19,052 bases of DNA, taken from positions 1 through 19,052 of the forward strand of contig JAEORG010000429.1 of the NCBI GenBank assembly GCA_016841005.1, given 5' to 3'. This DNA comes from Candidatus Thorarchaeota archaeon. GTDB lineage: Archaea; Asgardarchaeota; Thorarchaeia; Thorarchaeales; Thorarchaeaceae. A program made the translations under genes and the position numbers. This document shows, piece after piece, positions 1 to 8,658 of the stretch; position 1 is the stretch's first letter; each line of letters begins with the position of its first letter. The notes beneath the pieces are model-generated. The model saw nothing but the letters and a program-made list of their open reading frames with translations. It had not been told where the DNA came from and made no database searches.

Positions 1-1770
1 CTTACAGCCAGCGGGATACCTGTCATAGTCCCTGCTGGAAATCTCCAAGGTGGTATGCGACATGCACACAGACTTGGCATCAACAATGTTGTTCTCTCGA
101 CCGATTTTAGAGTACCTACCGGACTTGGAGCCACAGAGATTTACATTACTATCCTCTGTGACAAACTTGTCGATAATATTCAATTGAATATCACTGAACC
201 TATACCAACTGGAACTGCAGTCCACCAGATGAATTTTGGGAGTGGATACAATATGTGGTTGAATACCTATACCAGCAATGTCACCATAGCCGCATTTGTT
301 GCTAACTCCACACGGGGTGGAAACTACATGATAGCCATCGATATTTCAGGCACTATCAAGGACACCTCATATTGGTCGGTGGATATTATAAGCCCATATA
401 GCGCAGGATACAACTTCTATATTGCAGATGATGCCAGCGCTTGGAGCGGAGGCTCGGAGTGGAGAGGTACCCATGGTGTCACAGACCAATTTCTCATTAC
501 TTGGCCTTCTACCGCGGATACGGCCATATCTGTAGCATCATACATGTCACGTAATTTCTGGTCACCGGGCTATGGAATGTTGGCACCATACTCATCTATT
601 GGACCTCGCGTCGATAATAACCCGAAGATGTCAGTTGCAGCTCCTGGAGGCTGGGATATTGTATCGCCTTGGTCGAATGATTCAACATGGGCAAATTGGA
701 TGACCGGAGTTGGTGGTTTACCATTATATCCAATGTTTGGAGGATATCAACTCTTTAGTGGAACCTCAGCCGCAGGTCCACATGTAGCAGGAGCAGTCGC
801 GTTACTCTTGCAGTTCAATCCGGAATGTGGTCCAATTGTCAAAGATCTCATTGAAGCCACAGCATATACAGACACTTACACACCTGCAATTAGTCCTCCG
901 CCCTCGCCAGCTCACCCTGCATGGGGTTATGGAAAACTGAATGTGTCGAAAGCTGTAGAAGAAGCGATGAAACTACCTATAATTTGGAATACACAGCAGA
1001 GCCCTTCAGCTCCACAGTATTATCAAACTGTCACAGTTACAGCGAATATTTCAAACGCAGACTTTGTATCATTTGAATGGACCTTTGATTATTGGAACAA
1101 TATTACAACTACCAATATGACACTATCAGGTGGTCTGTATACTACAACAATTCCAGCTCATGCATATTGGGTATCCATTGACTACAGGATCATGCCAATC
1201 AACACATCAGCAATTGGAGGACCACTTACCAGAGGCGACTATCAGATTGCAGACACCGTAGCACCTGTAATCAATTCATTCACTCATAATGCCACAGCAC
1301 AGGTAGTTGACCCTTCATTCATAGAGATTGTCGTTGATGCTAGTGAACCTACCAATGCATCAGGAGTGGCACTTGCGACCATTGAATTCAGCTCTGACAA
1401 CTTCGTGACAATCAATACTGCATCAATGACCTATAATGGAAGCCATTGGGTAGGATATATTCCACCCAATCCACCGCCAATGCAGGTTAAATTCCGAGTG
1501 AGAGTCTACGATTTAGCTGGAAATACAGCAGTCAGTTCTGATTTCACCTACGATTCGGTCTTTCCGACCACTACTACGACAACAACTATAACTTCCACAT
1601 CAACTACTACAACCGGAACAAGTACTACAGATACCACAACATCTACAGGAACAACAACAGGTTCGACGAGTGGAATAGTTGATTTTATTCAAGAGAACCT
1701 GTACTTGATAATAGCAGTGGGAGTGGTTCTAGCACTAGTACTGTTGGTAATAATATGTAGAAGAAGATGA
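1..1770 (+). CDS. Surface subtilisin-like serine protease, membrane anchored (5' end outside window)
   Basis: The reading frame is open from base 1, so the start lies upstream; 589 residues are visible. The oxyanion-hole motif PAGN is at visible residues 11-14, and the catalytic serine motif GTSAAGPHVAG has its Ser codon at 766-768 (visible residue 256). The catalytic Asp and His would be upstream and cannot be checked. After the protease domain come beta-rich, Ig-like segments (roughly residues 330-520), then a Ser/Thr-rich stalk (about 521-558), one hydrophobic helix and a terminal Arg tail. This is the layout of a secreted peptidase S8 held on the outer face of the membrane by a C-terminal anchor. 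The long region between the Asn and Ser motifs suggests an inserted domain. It converges with leuS. Family assignment is firm; the substrate is unknown. Confidence 0.9.
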   Translation, partial: LTASGIPVIVPAGNLQGGMRHAHRLGINNVVLSTDFRVPTGLGATEIYITILCDKLVDNIQLNITEPIPTGTAVHQMNFGSGYNMWLNTYTSNVTIAAFVANSTRGGNYMIAIDISGTIKDTSYWSVDIISPYSAGYNFYIADDASAWSGGSEWRGTHGVTDQFLITWPSTADTAISVASYMSRNFWSPGYGMLAPYSSIGPRVDNNPKMSVAAPGGWDIVSPWSNDSTWANWMTGVGGLPLYPMFGGYQLFSGTSAAGPHVAGAVALLLQFNPECGPIVKDLIEATAYTDTYTPAISPPPSPAHPAWGYGKLNVSKAVEEAMKLPIIWNTQQSPSAPQYYQTVTVTANISNADFVSFEWTFDYWNNITTTNMTLSGGLYTTTIPAHAYWVSIDYRIMPINTSAIGGPLTRGDYQIADTVAPVINSFTHNATAQVVDPSFIEIVVDASEPTNASGVALATIEFSSDNFVTINTASMTYNGSHWVGYIPPNPPPMQVKFRVRVYDLAGNTAVSSDFTYDSVFPTTTTTTTITSTSTTTTGTSTTDTTTSTGTTTGSTSGIVDFIQENLYLIIAVGVVLALVLLVIICRRR

Positions 1771-1803
1771 CCCAGTCTTCCATCCAATCTACAAACAATA
1801 TGC

Positions 1804-1838
1804 AAGGGTCACTGTGACATGCGGTTGCAGCGACCCTT
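1804..1838. terminator. Hairpin between convergent subtilase and leuS ends
   Basis: A 7-bp inverted repeat (AAGGGTC at 1804-1810, GACCCTT at 1832-1838) lies in the 77-bp gap between the two convergent stop codons, with a possible short inner CTG/CAG pairing. It could serve as a bidirectional 3'-end signal. There is no long T-run, so a terminator role is inferred from position and symmetry only. Confidence 0.4.
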
Positions 1839-1847
1839 TCACTCAAT

Positions 1848-4751
1848 CTATTCAATGAACAGGGAGACACGCCCAGGTAGTGCAAATCTAGCTTTATTTT
1901 GAGGATCATGTTCTGGTTTAGTTGAATTCTGAATCAGTACCTGTAATCCAATCTCCTTAGCTATGTAATCTGCTGCACCATTTAGTGTGTTCATCTCATC
2001 TTTGAAGGATTTGGAATGACTCCATAGACCATTCTCCTTTGCAATCCTGTCAACCAGAGATTTTACTTGCGTTCCATGCTTGCGGAACTCAGGATTAGCC
2101 ATCAGGTGCTTCATGATAGTACCAACTATCATTGGTATCTCTGCATCCCGAATGCTGCTCATTGCATTAAACATCCATTGTGGAGCAACATATACATGAA
2201 CCTTTGATGCCTTCTTGCCTTTCAATAGCTTGACAATCTCTCGAATATCCTGAATTGTTGAATCTACAACCTGATGAGCTTTCTCAACATCAGCATCGAT
2301 TAACGACTTGTCAGGTTTTGGCCACTCCGCTAACGAGACATAGCCTTCCCGCTTCATTTTAGACCATAATTCTTCAGATGTGTGAGGAATCATTGGAGTC
2401 ATCAATCGTACCCAGATGTCACAGATATACGCCATCGTACCTTCACGCTCAGCCTTTGGCACTTCAGTGCGTCTGAGGTATTGATTGATTGTTCGATTCA
2501 TCTCTGATGTTGCTAAAATTGCATAGTCTCGAATTCTGAAATCTTCAATATGTTCTGTGGCTTCTTTCACAATCGTGTTCACTCTGGACTGAACCCAACG
2601 GGTAATCATAGTTGGTTTATCCTTCTTCTTGAACACTACCGGTTCGTTCTTCCCATATTTAAGAACAATATCCGAGAATTGGTTTATTCGATTCCTAATT
2701 GTTGGTACGTCTTTTTCTCGCCATTCCATAAGACTTCCGGGTTCTGCTCCTGAAATCGCATATAGACGATATACATCCGCCCCATATTTCTTAGGAATCT
2801 CGACCAAAGGAATAACAATACCCTTACTCTTGGACATCTTCCCACCTTCCATATTCAGATGCTCATTAATGCTGATTTCCTGAAGCCAGTATTTTTCTGG
2901 AAATATCGCTACATGATGAAAGATAGCAAAGCTCAGGTGGTTTGAGATGTGCGATGGTGCGGTGTGTCTTTGATCGTTTGGATACCAATACATGAACTCA
3001 TCTCGCATTGTCTTTAGTAAGGCTGCATCAATTCCACTCTTTTTCGATACCCTCGCTGGAGTTCCTTTTCCTAGGAATACATAGTCAAAGAATTCTGAAA
3101 CCAACTGGTCTGGCTTGATTTTGTTATCAGTGATGTAGTGAGAAATTGTGTAGTAGGCCATGTAAATTGTGGAATCAGATAGGGACTCGATAATCCAATC
3201 TGGGTCGAATGGTAATCGAGTGCCAATGCCACGCTTTCTCGCACAGGGTCTCTTATCCAACCAATTAAAGGTGGCTTCGAACAGATTCCGGAATGTTTCA
3301 GGAACAATAGACATGTTGTTCAGAGCTTTCCAAGCTTTATCCTTCCATCCAGGACTCATATAATCTAAGAACCACTGTCCAGCAAAAACACCAACTTCAA
3401 CATTTGCTCCACATTTACATACAATTGGACGTTGATCAGGTTCGTAGAATACGTCAGCTACATTCATCCCTTTCATCCAGGCAACAACATCTTCCTTCAC
3501 ATCCTTAATCATGCGACCAGAAAACTGCATACAATTGTCCTTCATCACTCCTTCGTAGAATTCAGCTTTGTAGATTTCCTGAGTAGCATCTTCTAGTAGC
3601 TCTTCATCATGTTGCGATTTGATATCTCTACGCTCAACTGCTTCAACTCCAGGATGGTCGCCATATCCCTCAATCTGAATCATACCAATAATCTCGATGT
3701 TTCTGACATCATCTGCAGAGATACCATATTTTTCCAGACCTTCAGGATGTTCCCATAGGTCGCGTAAGGCAATATAATCGAAGGGAGCGTGCCCGGGAAC
3801 AGAGTAAACAACTCCTGTGGCATTGTTAACATCCACAAACTCAGCTGGTAAGATTGGAATTTCATGACCATCATGAATTGCTTGGAATGTTTTCCCTATA
3901 ATCTTCGAACCAGGAAATTCTTCAATAATATCAACTTCCTTAGCTTGTAATTCTAGCTTTGCAGCAGCGGCTTTCGAAACTATCCACTTCTCACCATCAA
4001 CTAATGCCTTGACGTATTTTTTAGTTGGATGGATCCACATATTCGTTACACCGAAGATGGTTTCAGGGCGCAAAGTTGCTGCAACTAGATATCCATCCTC
4101 GAATTTCCATTTGATTGCGGTGAACTCCTTAATCTTCGCGTATTCTCCCTTTAACAGGTCGTCTTCTCCCACAGGATTTTTGTCATTTGGACAATATAGT
4201 AATGGATAGTTACCTTGTTTGATGTATCCTAATTCCATAAATTTGTAATACTGCCACTCAATGAATTTGTTGTAAGTCTTATCACCTGTCGTGAACTTTC
4301 TACGCCAGTCAATACTATACTCCAAAGCATCAAAATCTTGTGAGATGACTTTTGCGAAGAAAGATGCGGTCACCCATGGATCCGTAAATTTTGCTAGCTG
4401 CTTATTCACTTCATCTTCAGTATCAAAATACAGTCGGAGGTCTCGCTTGTATTGTTCAATTGCTGACTTATCGCCTCTCTTGATTCTCTCGACCATTCCT
4501 TGTATAGGAGTCCCAGTCATGTGTGATGCCATTGGGAATAACACATTGTATCCCTGCATCCTCCTAAATCGAGCAATTAAGTCGCCTAGTGTATAGGTCC
4601 GTCCATGACCAATGTGTAATGCCCCATTGGTGTATGGGTATGGAACCGTTAGGAAGAATTTCTTTCGTTTGAGATCAGGATCTGCCGCAAAGACCTTGTC
4701 CTTCTTCCATCTCTTCTGCCATTTCTTTTCGTACTTTGTAATTTCACTCAT
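1848..4751 (-). CDS. leuS: Leucyl-tRNA synthetase, archaeal/eukaryotic type
   Basis: Cytoplasmic class I enzyme that charges tRNA-Leu with leucine. The 967-residue protein has a class I HIGH signature (HIGH at residues 46-49, following PYTNGAL), a large editing (CP1) insertion after it, and KMSKS at 638-642. The C-terminal anticodon-binding and extension region follows. Length and layout match archaeal and eukaryotic cytosolic LeuRS, not the shorter bacterial form. The frame is open 24 codons further upstream, but I chose the ATG at 4751 because GGAGGT lies 9 nt before it and the protein then starts MSEITKYEKKW, typical of the family. It is monocistronic here: divergent from the 5089 gene and convergent with the subtilase. 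A TATA-like box lies about 60 bp upstream. Confidence 0.97.
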   Translation of the reverse strand: MSEITKYEKKWQKRWKKDKVFAADPDLKRKKFFLTVPYPYTNGALHIGHGRTYTLGDLIARFRRMQGYNVLFPMASHMTGTPIQGMVERIKRGDKSAIEQYKRDLRLYFDTEDEVNKQLAKFTDPWVTASFFAKVISQDFDALEYSIDWRRKFTTGDKTYNKFIEWQYYKFMELGYIKQGNYPLLYCPNDKNPVGEDDLLKGEYAKIKEFTAIKWKFEDGYLVAATLRPETIFGVTNMWIHPTKKYVKALVDGEKWIVSKAAAAKLELQAKEVDIIEEFPGSKIIGKTFQAIHDGHEIPILPAEFVDVNNATGVVYSVPGHAPFDYIALRDLWEHPEGLEKYGISADDVRNIEIIGMIQIEGYGDHPGVEAVERRDIKSQHDEELLEDATQEIYKAEFYEGVMKDNCMQFSGRMIKDVKEDVVAWMKGMNVADVFYEPDQRPIVCKCGANVEVGVFAGQWFLDYMSPGWKDKAWKALNNMSIVPETFRNLFEATFNWLDKRPCARKRGIGTRLPFDPDWIIESLSDSTIYMAYYTISHYITDNKIKPDQLVSEFFDYVFLGKGTPARVSKKSGIDAALLKTMRDEFMYWYPNDQRHTAPSHISNHLSFAIFHHVAIFPEKYWLQEISINEHLNMEGGKMSKSKGIVIPLVEIPKKYGADVYRLYAISGAEPGSLMEWREKDVPTIRNRINQFSDIVLKYGKNEPVVFKKKDKPTMITRWVQSRVNTIVKEATEHIEDFRIRDYAILATSEMNRTINQYLRRTEVPKAEREGTMAYICDIWVRLMTPMIPHTSEELWSKMKREGYVSLAEWPKPDKSLIDADVEKAHQVVDSTIQDIREIVKLLKGKKASKVHVYVAPQWMFNAMSSIRDAEIPMIVGTIMKHLMANPEFRKHGTQVKSLVDRIAKENGLWSHSKSFKDEMNTLNGAADYIAKEIGLQVLIQNSTKPEHDPQNKARFALPGRVSLFIE

Positions 4752-5088
4752 TTTGAAATGACCTCCACTGTATTGATAATCACGAACGAGCCAGGCATGC
4801 GCTCCGCTATAAAGGGCTCGCAAAAGCAGTTGTTAATAATCGAGAACGCAATCCATCCTTGGCTCACTAAGATTCTGCATAATCTTTCCGCCTTATTAGA
4901 GCTATGGTCAACTCAGCTCAACCAAAGAAACGAATTAGGTGGATATTAATCTCAAAATTTTTGAAAAGTCGATACATTGATTTTGAAGTGTTTTCGTTGG
5001 TCTTACTGGAATACAACTGATCAAAGTTGTCGAACAGTAGATTCAATAAGGTATTTGCTATAGTTAATTATACAAGGAGAGACAGAAA
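4752..5088. other. Divergent intergenic region, no convincing gene
   Basis: 337 bp between leuS and the 5089 gene. It holds the leuS promoter on the left, an AT-rich stretch (TTAATTATA at 5065-5073) that may be the TATA box of the rightward genes, and an AAGGAGAG ribosome binding site at 5074-5081. The middle part (about 4825-5050) has no tRNA, repeat array or persuasive reading frame; a 38-codon frame at 4904-5020 looks like chance. Confidence 0.4.
4808..4814 (-). promoter_or_regulatory. TATA-like box of leuS
   Basis: CTTTATA on the minus strand. Transcription would start about 25 bp downstream (near 4786), giving a leader of about 35 nt that contains the GGAGGT ribosome binding site. Six-base inverted repeats (CGAGCC 4787-4792, GGCTCG 4815-4820) bracket the box and the likely start region. 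Confidence 0.5.
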
Positions 5089-5418
5089 CTGCCCAGTCAA
5101 TATAGGATAAAGACCTTGCATCCTGAGGGTAAAGCAGGCGTCAATATTGAGAGAGAAAAATACGACCTCCTTCGCTGCACTATCCTAGAAGTTCTCGACA
5201 GTGCAAATCAAATATCCTTCGAAGACCTAGGAAATGAGATCAAACAGAGAATAGGTAAGGATTTCAAAGGGTCAGTCAGCTGGTATTACACTAATGTGAA
5301 ACTGGATTTAGAAGCCCGAGGAGAAATTGAGAGAATTCCCGGAAGTAAACCTCAAATGTTACGTCTCAAAACATCAGGTACAGATTCTACAAGATATGAA
5401 CACTATTTTCATTCGTAG
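5089..5418 (+). CDS. Small winged-helix-like conserved protein
   Basis: Protein of about 109 residues, similar to a small conserved family in bacteria and archaea (from memory, DUF6958-like) with an N-terminal TLHPEGKAGVNI signature and a predicted all-alpha/winged-helix fold. The segment KLDLEARGEIERIPGSKPQ resembles the recognition helix and wing, so nucleic-acid binding is possible but unproven. Start choice: no ATG or GTG lies between the upstream in-frame stop and the conserved start. A CTG at 5089 lies 9 nt after GGAG and gives the natural-looking N-terminus PSQYRIKTLHPEG. A TTG at 5116 is the conservative alternative and would remove nine residues. The stop codon overlaps the ribosome binding site of the next gene, so the two are probably co-transcribed. 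Confidence 0.7.
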   Translation: MPSQYRIKTLHPEGKAGVNIEREKYDLLRCTILEVLDSANQISFEDLGNEIKQRIGKDFKGSVSWYYTNVKLDLEARGEIERIPGSKPQMLRLKTSGTDSTRYEHYFHS

Positions 5419-5429
5419 AGGTTTCACAT

Positions 5430-6074
5430 TTGGATCACGACTGGATGCTAAATGATTCCGGAGAGTTCATTGATATTCATAGAGAATTGATGCCATTTAA
5501 CGAAGTACTCGAGTTCTTCATACGAATTGAAAGAGAGTTTGATGTGATACAATATTGTAATGGTTCAAATGCAGGAGGGCGTTGGATCTATCAGATTTAC
5601 AACACGGAATTTATTCACCAGATTTCTGATATTATAACAAGAACTGTAATCTCCATGATCGATCAGGGTCCAATCCTTGAAGTAATGAGTGGAGATGGAA
5701 AGTTCAGTGAATTTCTGCGTCCAATTATTAAACACCCAATCTATACCACAGACTCAAAGACAAGTCGTGATAATATCGAATATCCAAAGTGGGTAGAAGA
5801 ACTCGATGCCTTGGATGCAATTGGTCGTTACTCTCCCAGCATCATTTTGATGTCCTGGGAACCTTTCTATTCTGATACTGGAATCCGAATTACTGAAACT
5901 GGAATACCAACTCTCTGGATAGGCGACCCATCTAGATCTTCTGTAGGAACTGGGCTTTGTGATAAGTACCATACCAAAATTCCATCAGATGTAACACTTG
6001 GTAGAAATGATTCATTCTCAGAGAGAATTCACAAGACCGAGATACGACTGTACAATTACACGCCCTTAAACTGA
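5430..6074 (+). CDS. SAM-dependent methyltransferase-like protein
   Basis: 214 residues. The segment GPILEVMSGDG (80-90) looks like motif I of a class I SAM methyltransferase: hydrophobic strand, acidic residue, then a glycine-containing loop. SPSIILMSWEPF (135-146) resembles the motif IV strand. The fold is plausible but divergent, with one clear loop glycine where the classical GxGxG has two or three, so activity and substrate are unknown. The start is TTG at 5430, supported by AGAGGT 7 nt upstream that overlaps the previous stop; an internal ATG at 5445 is the alternative. It starts 11 bp after the winged-helix-like gene, suggesting translational coupling. Nothing in the sequence identifies the target. 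Confidence 0.6.
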   Translation: MDHDWMLNDSGEFIDIHRELMPFNEVLEFFIRIEREFDVIQYCNGSNAGGRWIYQIYNTEFIHQISDIITRTVISMIDQGPILEVMSGDGKFSEFLRPIIKHPIYTTDSKTSRDNIEYPKWVEELDALDAIGRYSPSIILMSWEPFYSDTGIRITETGIPTLWIGDPSRSSVGTGLCDKYHTKIPSDVTLGRNDSFSERIHKTEIRLYNYTPLN

Positions 6075-6135
6075 CGACTTTACTAGAATTCTATCTCCGC
6101 TCCGTGTTACACCTTTTCATATTCTATCTATTGAC

Positions 6136-6143
6136 ATATTATA
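6136..6143 (+). promoter_or_regulatory. TATA-like box upstream of the AstE-like gene
   Basis: TATTATAC sequence in the 88-bp gap. A start about 25 bp downstream would fall near 6163-6165, close to the start codon, so the mRNA would be nearly leaderless. AAGGA at about 6157-6161 would argue for a leadered alternative. Confidence 0.4.
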
Positions 6144-6168
6144 CTAATAGCAGAAAGAAGGATTGGAC

Positions 6169-7104
6169 ATGGTAAAACCCACAATAGATGCAGTAGATGT
6201 TGACCCTAAAACTGGCACAACTTTGGGATTCTATCATTTTGGAGAAGACAGACCAAATATATTGATTCTCTCCGCGGCAGAAGGTCACTCTGCCGGATGT
6301 GTCTACACAAGTTATCTCATGATGAAATTCCTAGAAGAGCTGGAGCGTATAGATGGATCAGTGACTATTCTTCCTGTTTCCAATCCTCTGGCGTTCCGTT
6401 TGGGAGCGAGAGTTTCTCCATTAGATTCTCAAGCACTAGATTCGGTCTTTCCAGGAAGTGAGTTTGGATCTGTTACAGAACGGTTAGCTTGGGAGATCTG
6501 GAGACGAACATCACAAGCAGATTTTGTTATCCAATTGCGTTCAAATCCCCAATCGTGTTTAAGCAATGTAGTCGGACTCCATAGAGAATACATACATGTT
6601 CGAAATCTTGCGTCCCAGCTTGGATTACCATTTGTCATTCAGGGGAGTGGAACAAGAGGGTCACTAATTACAGAAGCTGCAATTGATGGAATACCTGCTG
6701 TTTCCATAGAACTGAGAGGATATCATGATCATGTAGAAGCACAGGCAGCTGTAGAGGTACGAGAAGCTATCTTGAATTTCATGAGAATCAAAGACATGAT
6801 ACCGGGTGAGAATATAGAAACATCTAGTGTATTTACAGGACGCGCTCTTAATGTGAACACTAACGCGGAAGGTTTCTTCATTCCTAGTGTAACACTTGGT
6901 GATTCGATTCCTGCTGAATCATCAATCGGTACCGTAGAAGGAGTGGGCAATGTGGTTAGTTCATTTGGAGGAACAATCATTTCACTTAGTAGAATGAACT
7001 ATGTTTTTGAAGGTGACAAGATTGCAACTATTGCATCACCTCTATTAGACCAGAGAGGCCCAATCGAAGAAGACGATGACCAAACACGGAAACGGAAATG
7101 GTAA
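6169..7104 (+). CDS. Succinylglutamate desuccinylase/aspartoacylase-like protein, zinc site apparently lost
   Basis: 311 residues from ATG 6169, preceded by AAGGA; a TTG two codons earlier is the alternative. The overall pattern fits the AstE/AspA branch of M14 zinc carboxypeptidases: a strand and turn at 31-45, the NPLAFRLGARVSPLD...VFPG stretch (about 72-95) that matches the family's Asn/Arg substrate-binding region, and PAVSIELRG, which keeps the family's late catalytic Glu. The usual zinc ligands seem absent. The HxxE turn aligns with AEGH (A37 for His, H40 for Glu), and the later LH motif is QLRS. The protein may therefore be a non-hydrolytic relative or use another site. A C-terminal beta-rich domain follows, as in the family. 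It overlaps the next gene by 7 bp. Confidence 0.65.
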   Translation: MVKPTIDAVDVDPKTGTTLGFYHFGEDRPNILILSAAEGHSAGCVYTSYLMMKFLEELERIDGSVTILPVSNPLAFRLGARVSPLDSQALDSVFPGSEFGSVTERLAWEIWRRTSQADFVIQLRSNPQSCLSNVVGLHREYIHVRNLASQLGLPFVIQGSGTRGSLITEAAIDGIPAVSIELRGYHDHVEAQAAVEVREAILNFMRIKDMIPGENIETSSVFTGRALNVNTNAEGFFIPSVTLGDSIPAESSIGTVEGVGNVVSSFGGTIISLSRMNYVFEGDKIATIASPLLDQRGPIEEDDDQTRKRKW

Positions 7105-7547
7105 AAATGTGTAGTGATTGTGATTGCCATTCACATTTGCTGAGGACTAATGTAGGGGATGAAACACTCCGAGATACAGGTCAATTACTTCTCATAGGAA
7201 GTTGTATGAAGAAGCGGTATCCTGACATTGTTGAGAAAATCAGAGTGATTGATGGTGAGAAAGCGCTTCTACATGTATGCCTGGAAGAAACTCATATGAA
7301 CCATGCAGGATACAAAATCGCCTCAATGGTGAGATATGCAAATCTATCTTCACTAACTGCACTAACGATAGATGGTAGCCCACATTGCGTCCAATTGCAT
7401 TATCTCATTGATGATATCAAAAGGCACTTCATCCCAGAAGTAGAAACACACCATTTTGTTGTAGAAAAGGGAGAAATCATGGAGATCAGTCCCTCTGCAA
7501 TTAAGCATTCAAGACATCTCTCTAAGATTGAGAAGATAATTAGTTGA
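7098..7547 (+). CDS. Cys/His-rich conserved protein, function unknown
   Basis: 149 residues from ATG 7098; a second ATG at 7107 would remove three. The N-terminus has a tight CSDCDCHSH cluster, and later come GSC, HVC, HMNH and a GSPHCVQLH motif, all plausible metal or Fe-S ligands. I do not recognise a named family with confidence. No transmembrane segment is visible. It overlaps the AstE-like gene by 7 bp, so the two are probably translated from one mRNA and may act together, for example with this protein as a metal-binding partner (inference). It ends in TGA 8 bp before the convergent end of the membrane-protein gene. Confidence 0.65.
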   Translation: MVKMCSDCDCHSHLLRTNVGDETLRDTGQLLLIGSCMKKRYPDIVEKIRVIDGEKALLHVCLEETHMNHAGYKIASMVRYANLSSLTALTIDGSPHCVQLHYLIDDIKRHFIPEVETHHFVVEKGEIMEISPSAIKHSRHLSKIEKIIS

Positions 7548-7555
7548 GATGGGGA

Positions 7556-7882
7556 CTACAAGTCTTCAAGGAAAGCATTGAACAGGTTTTGTACTTCGAA
7601 CTCATTATCAGTAACTTGTTGAGGCTCGTTCCTCAATCGCCATTTGGTAATGATTTTGATAATGAATATTCCAGACGAAAACTCCACCATTAGTAATCCA
7701 ATCCAGAAAAAACTTGCAGAAAGCGGGTTGCTTAGGAATGAAGTAAGAGAATTCGAAGGTTCTATTGGTAAATTCACATGATAGCCTGTTGAAGGAGTCG
7801 CAGCAAGAACTGTTGGAATTGCAAAATATGCAAGAGTTCCTGCAATGATGCCTACGATAAGGACTAGACCGAATTTCTTCAT
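7556..7882 (-). CDS. Small membrane protein, function unknown
   Basis: 108 residues. Starting at the ATG at 7882, the N-terminus is MKK followed by a hydrophobic stretch ending in PTVLAATPS, which reads either as a signal peptide or as a first membrane helix. A short outside loop follows, then a second hydrophobic segment (around residues 56-78) and a basic, then acidic cytoplasmic tail. A GTG three codons upstream is a possible alternative start. AT-rich TATA candidates lie at about 7903-7916, so the transcript may be nearly leaderless. No conserved catalytic motif is visible. Confidence 0.65.
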   Translation of the reverse strand: MKKFGLVLIVGIIAGTLAYFAIPTVLAATPSTGYHVNLPIEPSNSLTSFLSNPLSASFFWIGLLMVEFSSGIFIIKIITKWRLRNEPQQVTDNEFEVQNLFNAFLEDL

Positions 7883-7973
7883 CCTGACCACAGATGAAGT
7901 CTATATCCAGTTAACTAAAGAGTATCCTCGTGTACATGGGTGCACATGAAAAGCCAAATATCATGTATGCTGC

Positions 7974-8558
7974 TTAAACTCTAATGTGTGGAAGAAGAAA
8001 CCCTGCTTGTTTCATATAATTAAGATATTCTTCTCCGTAGTGAATTATCAATTTTCTTTCTTCAAGGTAAGCACCAATCAAGGTATATCCAATGAGACCA
8101 AGAGCAAATGTAACAACCTGAGGAAACGGATAGATGAGTGCTAATGCAATCAATAGAAGAATTGTTGCAAGATAGAGTGGGTGGCGAATACGAGAATAAA
8201 CACCATCGGTTACCAATTCGGGTAATCGATCTGTTCTCATATCAGCAACTGTACTCACTGATATAACAGCAGATGCACGTTGAGCTGTAATAGCACCGAG
8301 ACCCGCAAATAGGATGCCTCCGATGAATAACGGGAGAATTATTTCATTTGGACGAAGTATGAAATACAACCAATCCCAGAACCACATTGAGAGGAATGCA
8401 ACTGTAATTGTTGAGATGCTTGTAAGAGTGAATAACCGACCATACCCCTCTTTCCCCCATCGATCAATGATTCTCCCCTTTATTGAAAGTGAAGATATAC
8501 CACTGTGTTGTAGTCCGAAGAGTGAAACTCCAGCAAGAATCGCAATATACTCTAACAT
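7974..8558 (-). CDS. Membrane methyltransferase, isoprenylcysteine carboxyl methyltransferase (ICMT)/NnrU-like
   Basis: 194 residues with about five hydrophobic segments. The C-terminal half carries the ICMT/phospholipid methyltransferase signature: DGVYSRIRHPLYLA (118-131, with RHPLY at 125-129), EER at 166-168, then YGEEYLNYM. The N-terminal half (LQHSG, later RLFT) resembles NnrU-type proteins, a combination also seen in methanethiol S-methyltransferase-like enzymes. It would use SAM at the membrane; the methyl acceptor cannot be told. I chose ATG 8558, with AAGGTGG 4 nt upstream, over the 46-codon longer frame. A divergent promoter is shared with the 8659 gene. Archaeal homologues often modify lipids or prenylated groups, but that is only a possibility here. 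Confidence 0.8.
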   Translation of the reverse strand: MLEYIAILAGVSLFGLQHSGISSLSIKGRIIDRWGKEGYGRLFTLTSISTITVAFLSMWFWDWLYFILRPNEIILPLFIGGILFAGLGAITAQRASAVISVSTVADMRTDRLPELVTDGVYSRIRHPLYLATILLLIALALIYPFPQVVTFALGLIGYTLIGAYLEERKLIIHYGEEYLNYMKQAGFLLPHIRV

Positions 8559-8594
8559 TTTACCACCTTGTGCTAATAGGGATAACTTCCAAAC

Positions 8595-8603
8595 TCTTAT
8601 AAG
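8595..8603 (-). promoter_or_regulatory. TATA-like box for the membrane methyltransferase
   Basis: CTTATAAGA on the minus strand, centred about 41 bp before the ATG. The predicted start near 8574 leaves a 16-nt leader that includes the AAGGTGG site. Confidence 0.5.
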
Positions 8604-8620
8604 ATGAACTATTGTTAACA

Positions 8621-8630
8621 TAAATATAGT
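8621..8630 (+). promoter_or_regulatory. TATA-like box for the 8659 gene
   Basis: TAAATATAGT in an AT-rich divergent region. The predicted start near 8650 gives a very short leader containing TAGGAAAA before the ATG at 8659. Confidence 0.4.
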
Positions 8631-8658
8631 TAATTTATTTTGTTGAAGTGTAGGAAAA

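Noticed and set aside
4752..4823. The 24-codon upstream extension of leuS
   Set aside because: The extension overlaps the predicted TATA box and leader, has no ribosome binding site, and does not resemble LeuRS N-termini.
4904..5086. A 38-codon frame that continues about 29 codons past an in-frame TGA, as a possible selenoprotein
   Set aside because: It has no CxxU-type redox motif, no ribosome binding site and no SECIS-like structure, and its composition looks like translated intergenic DNA.
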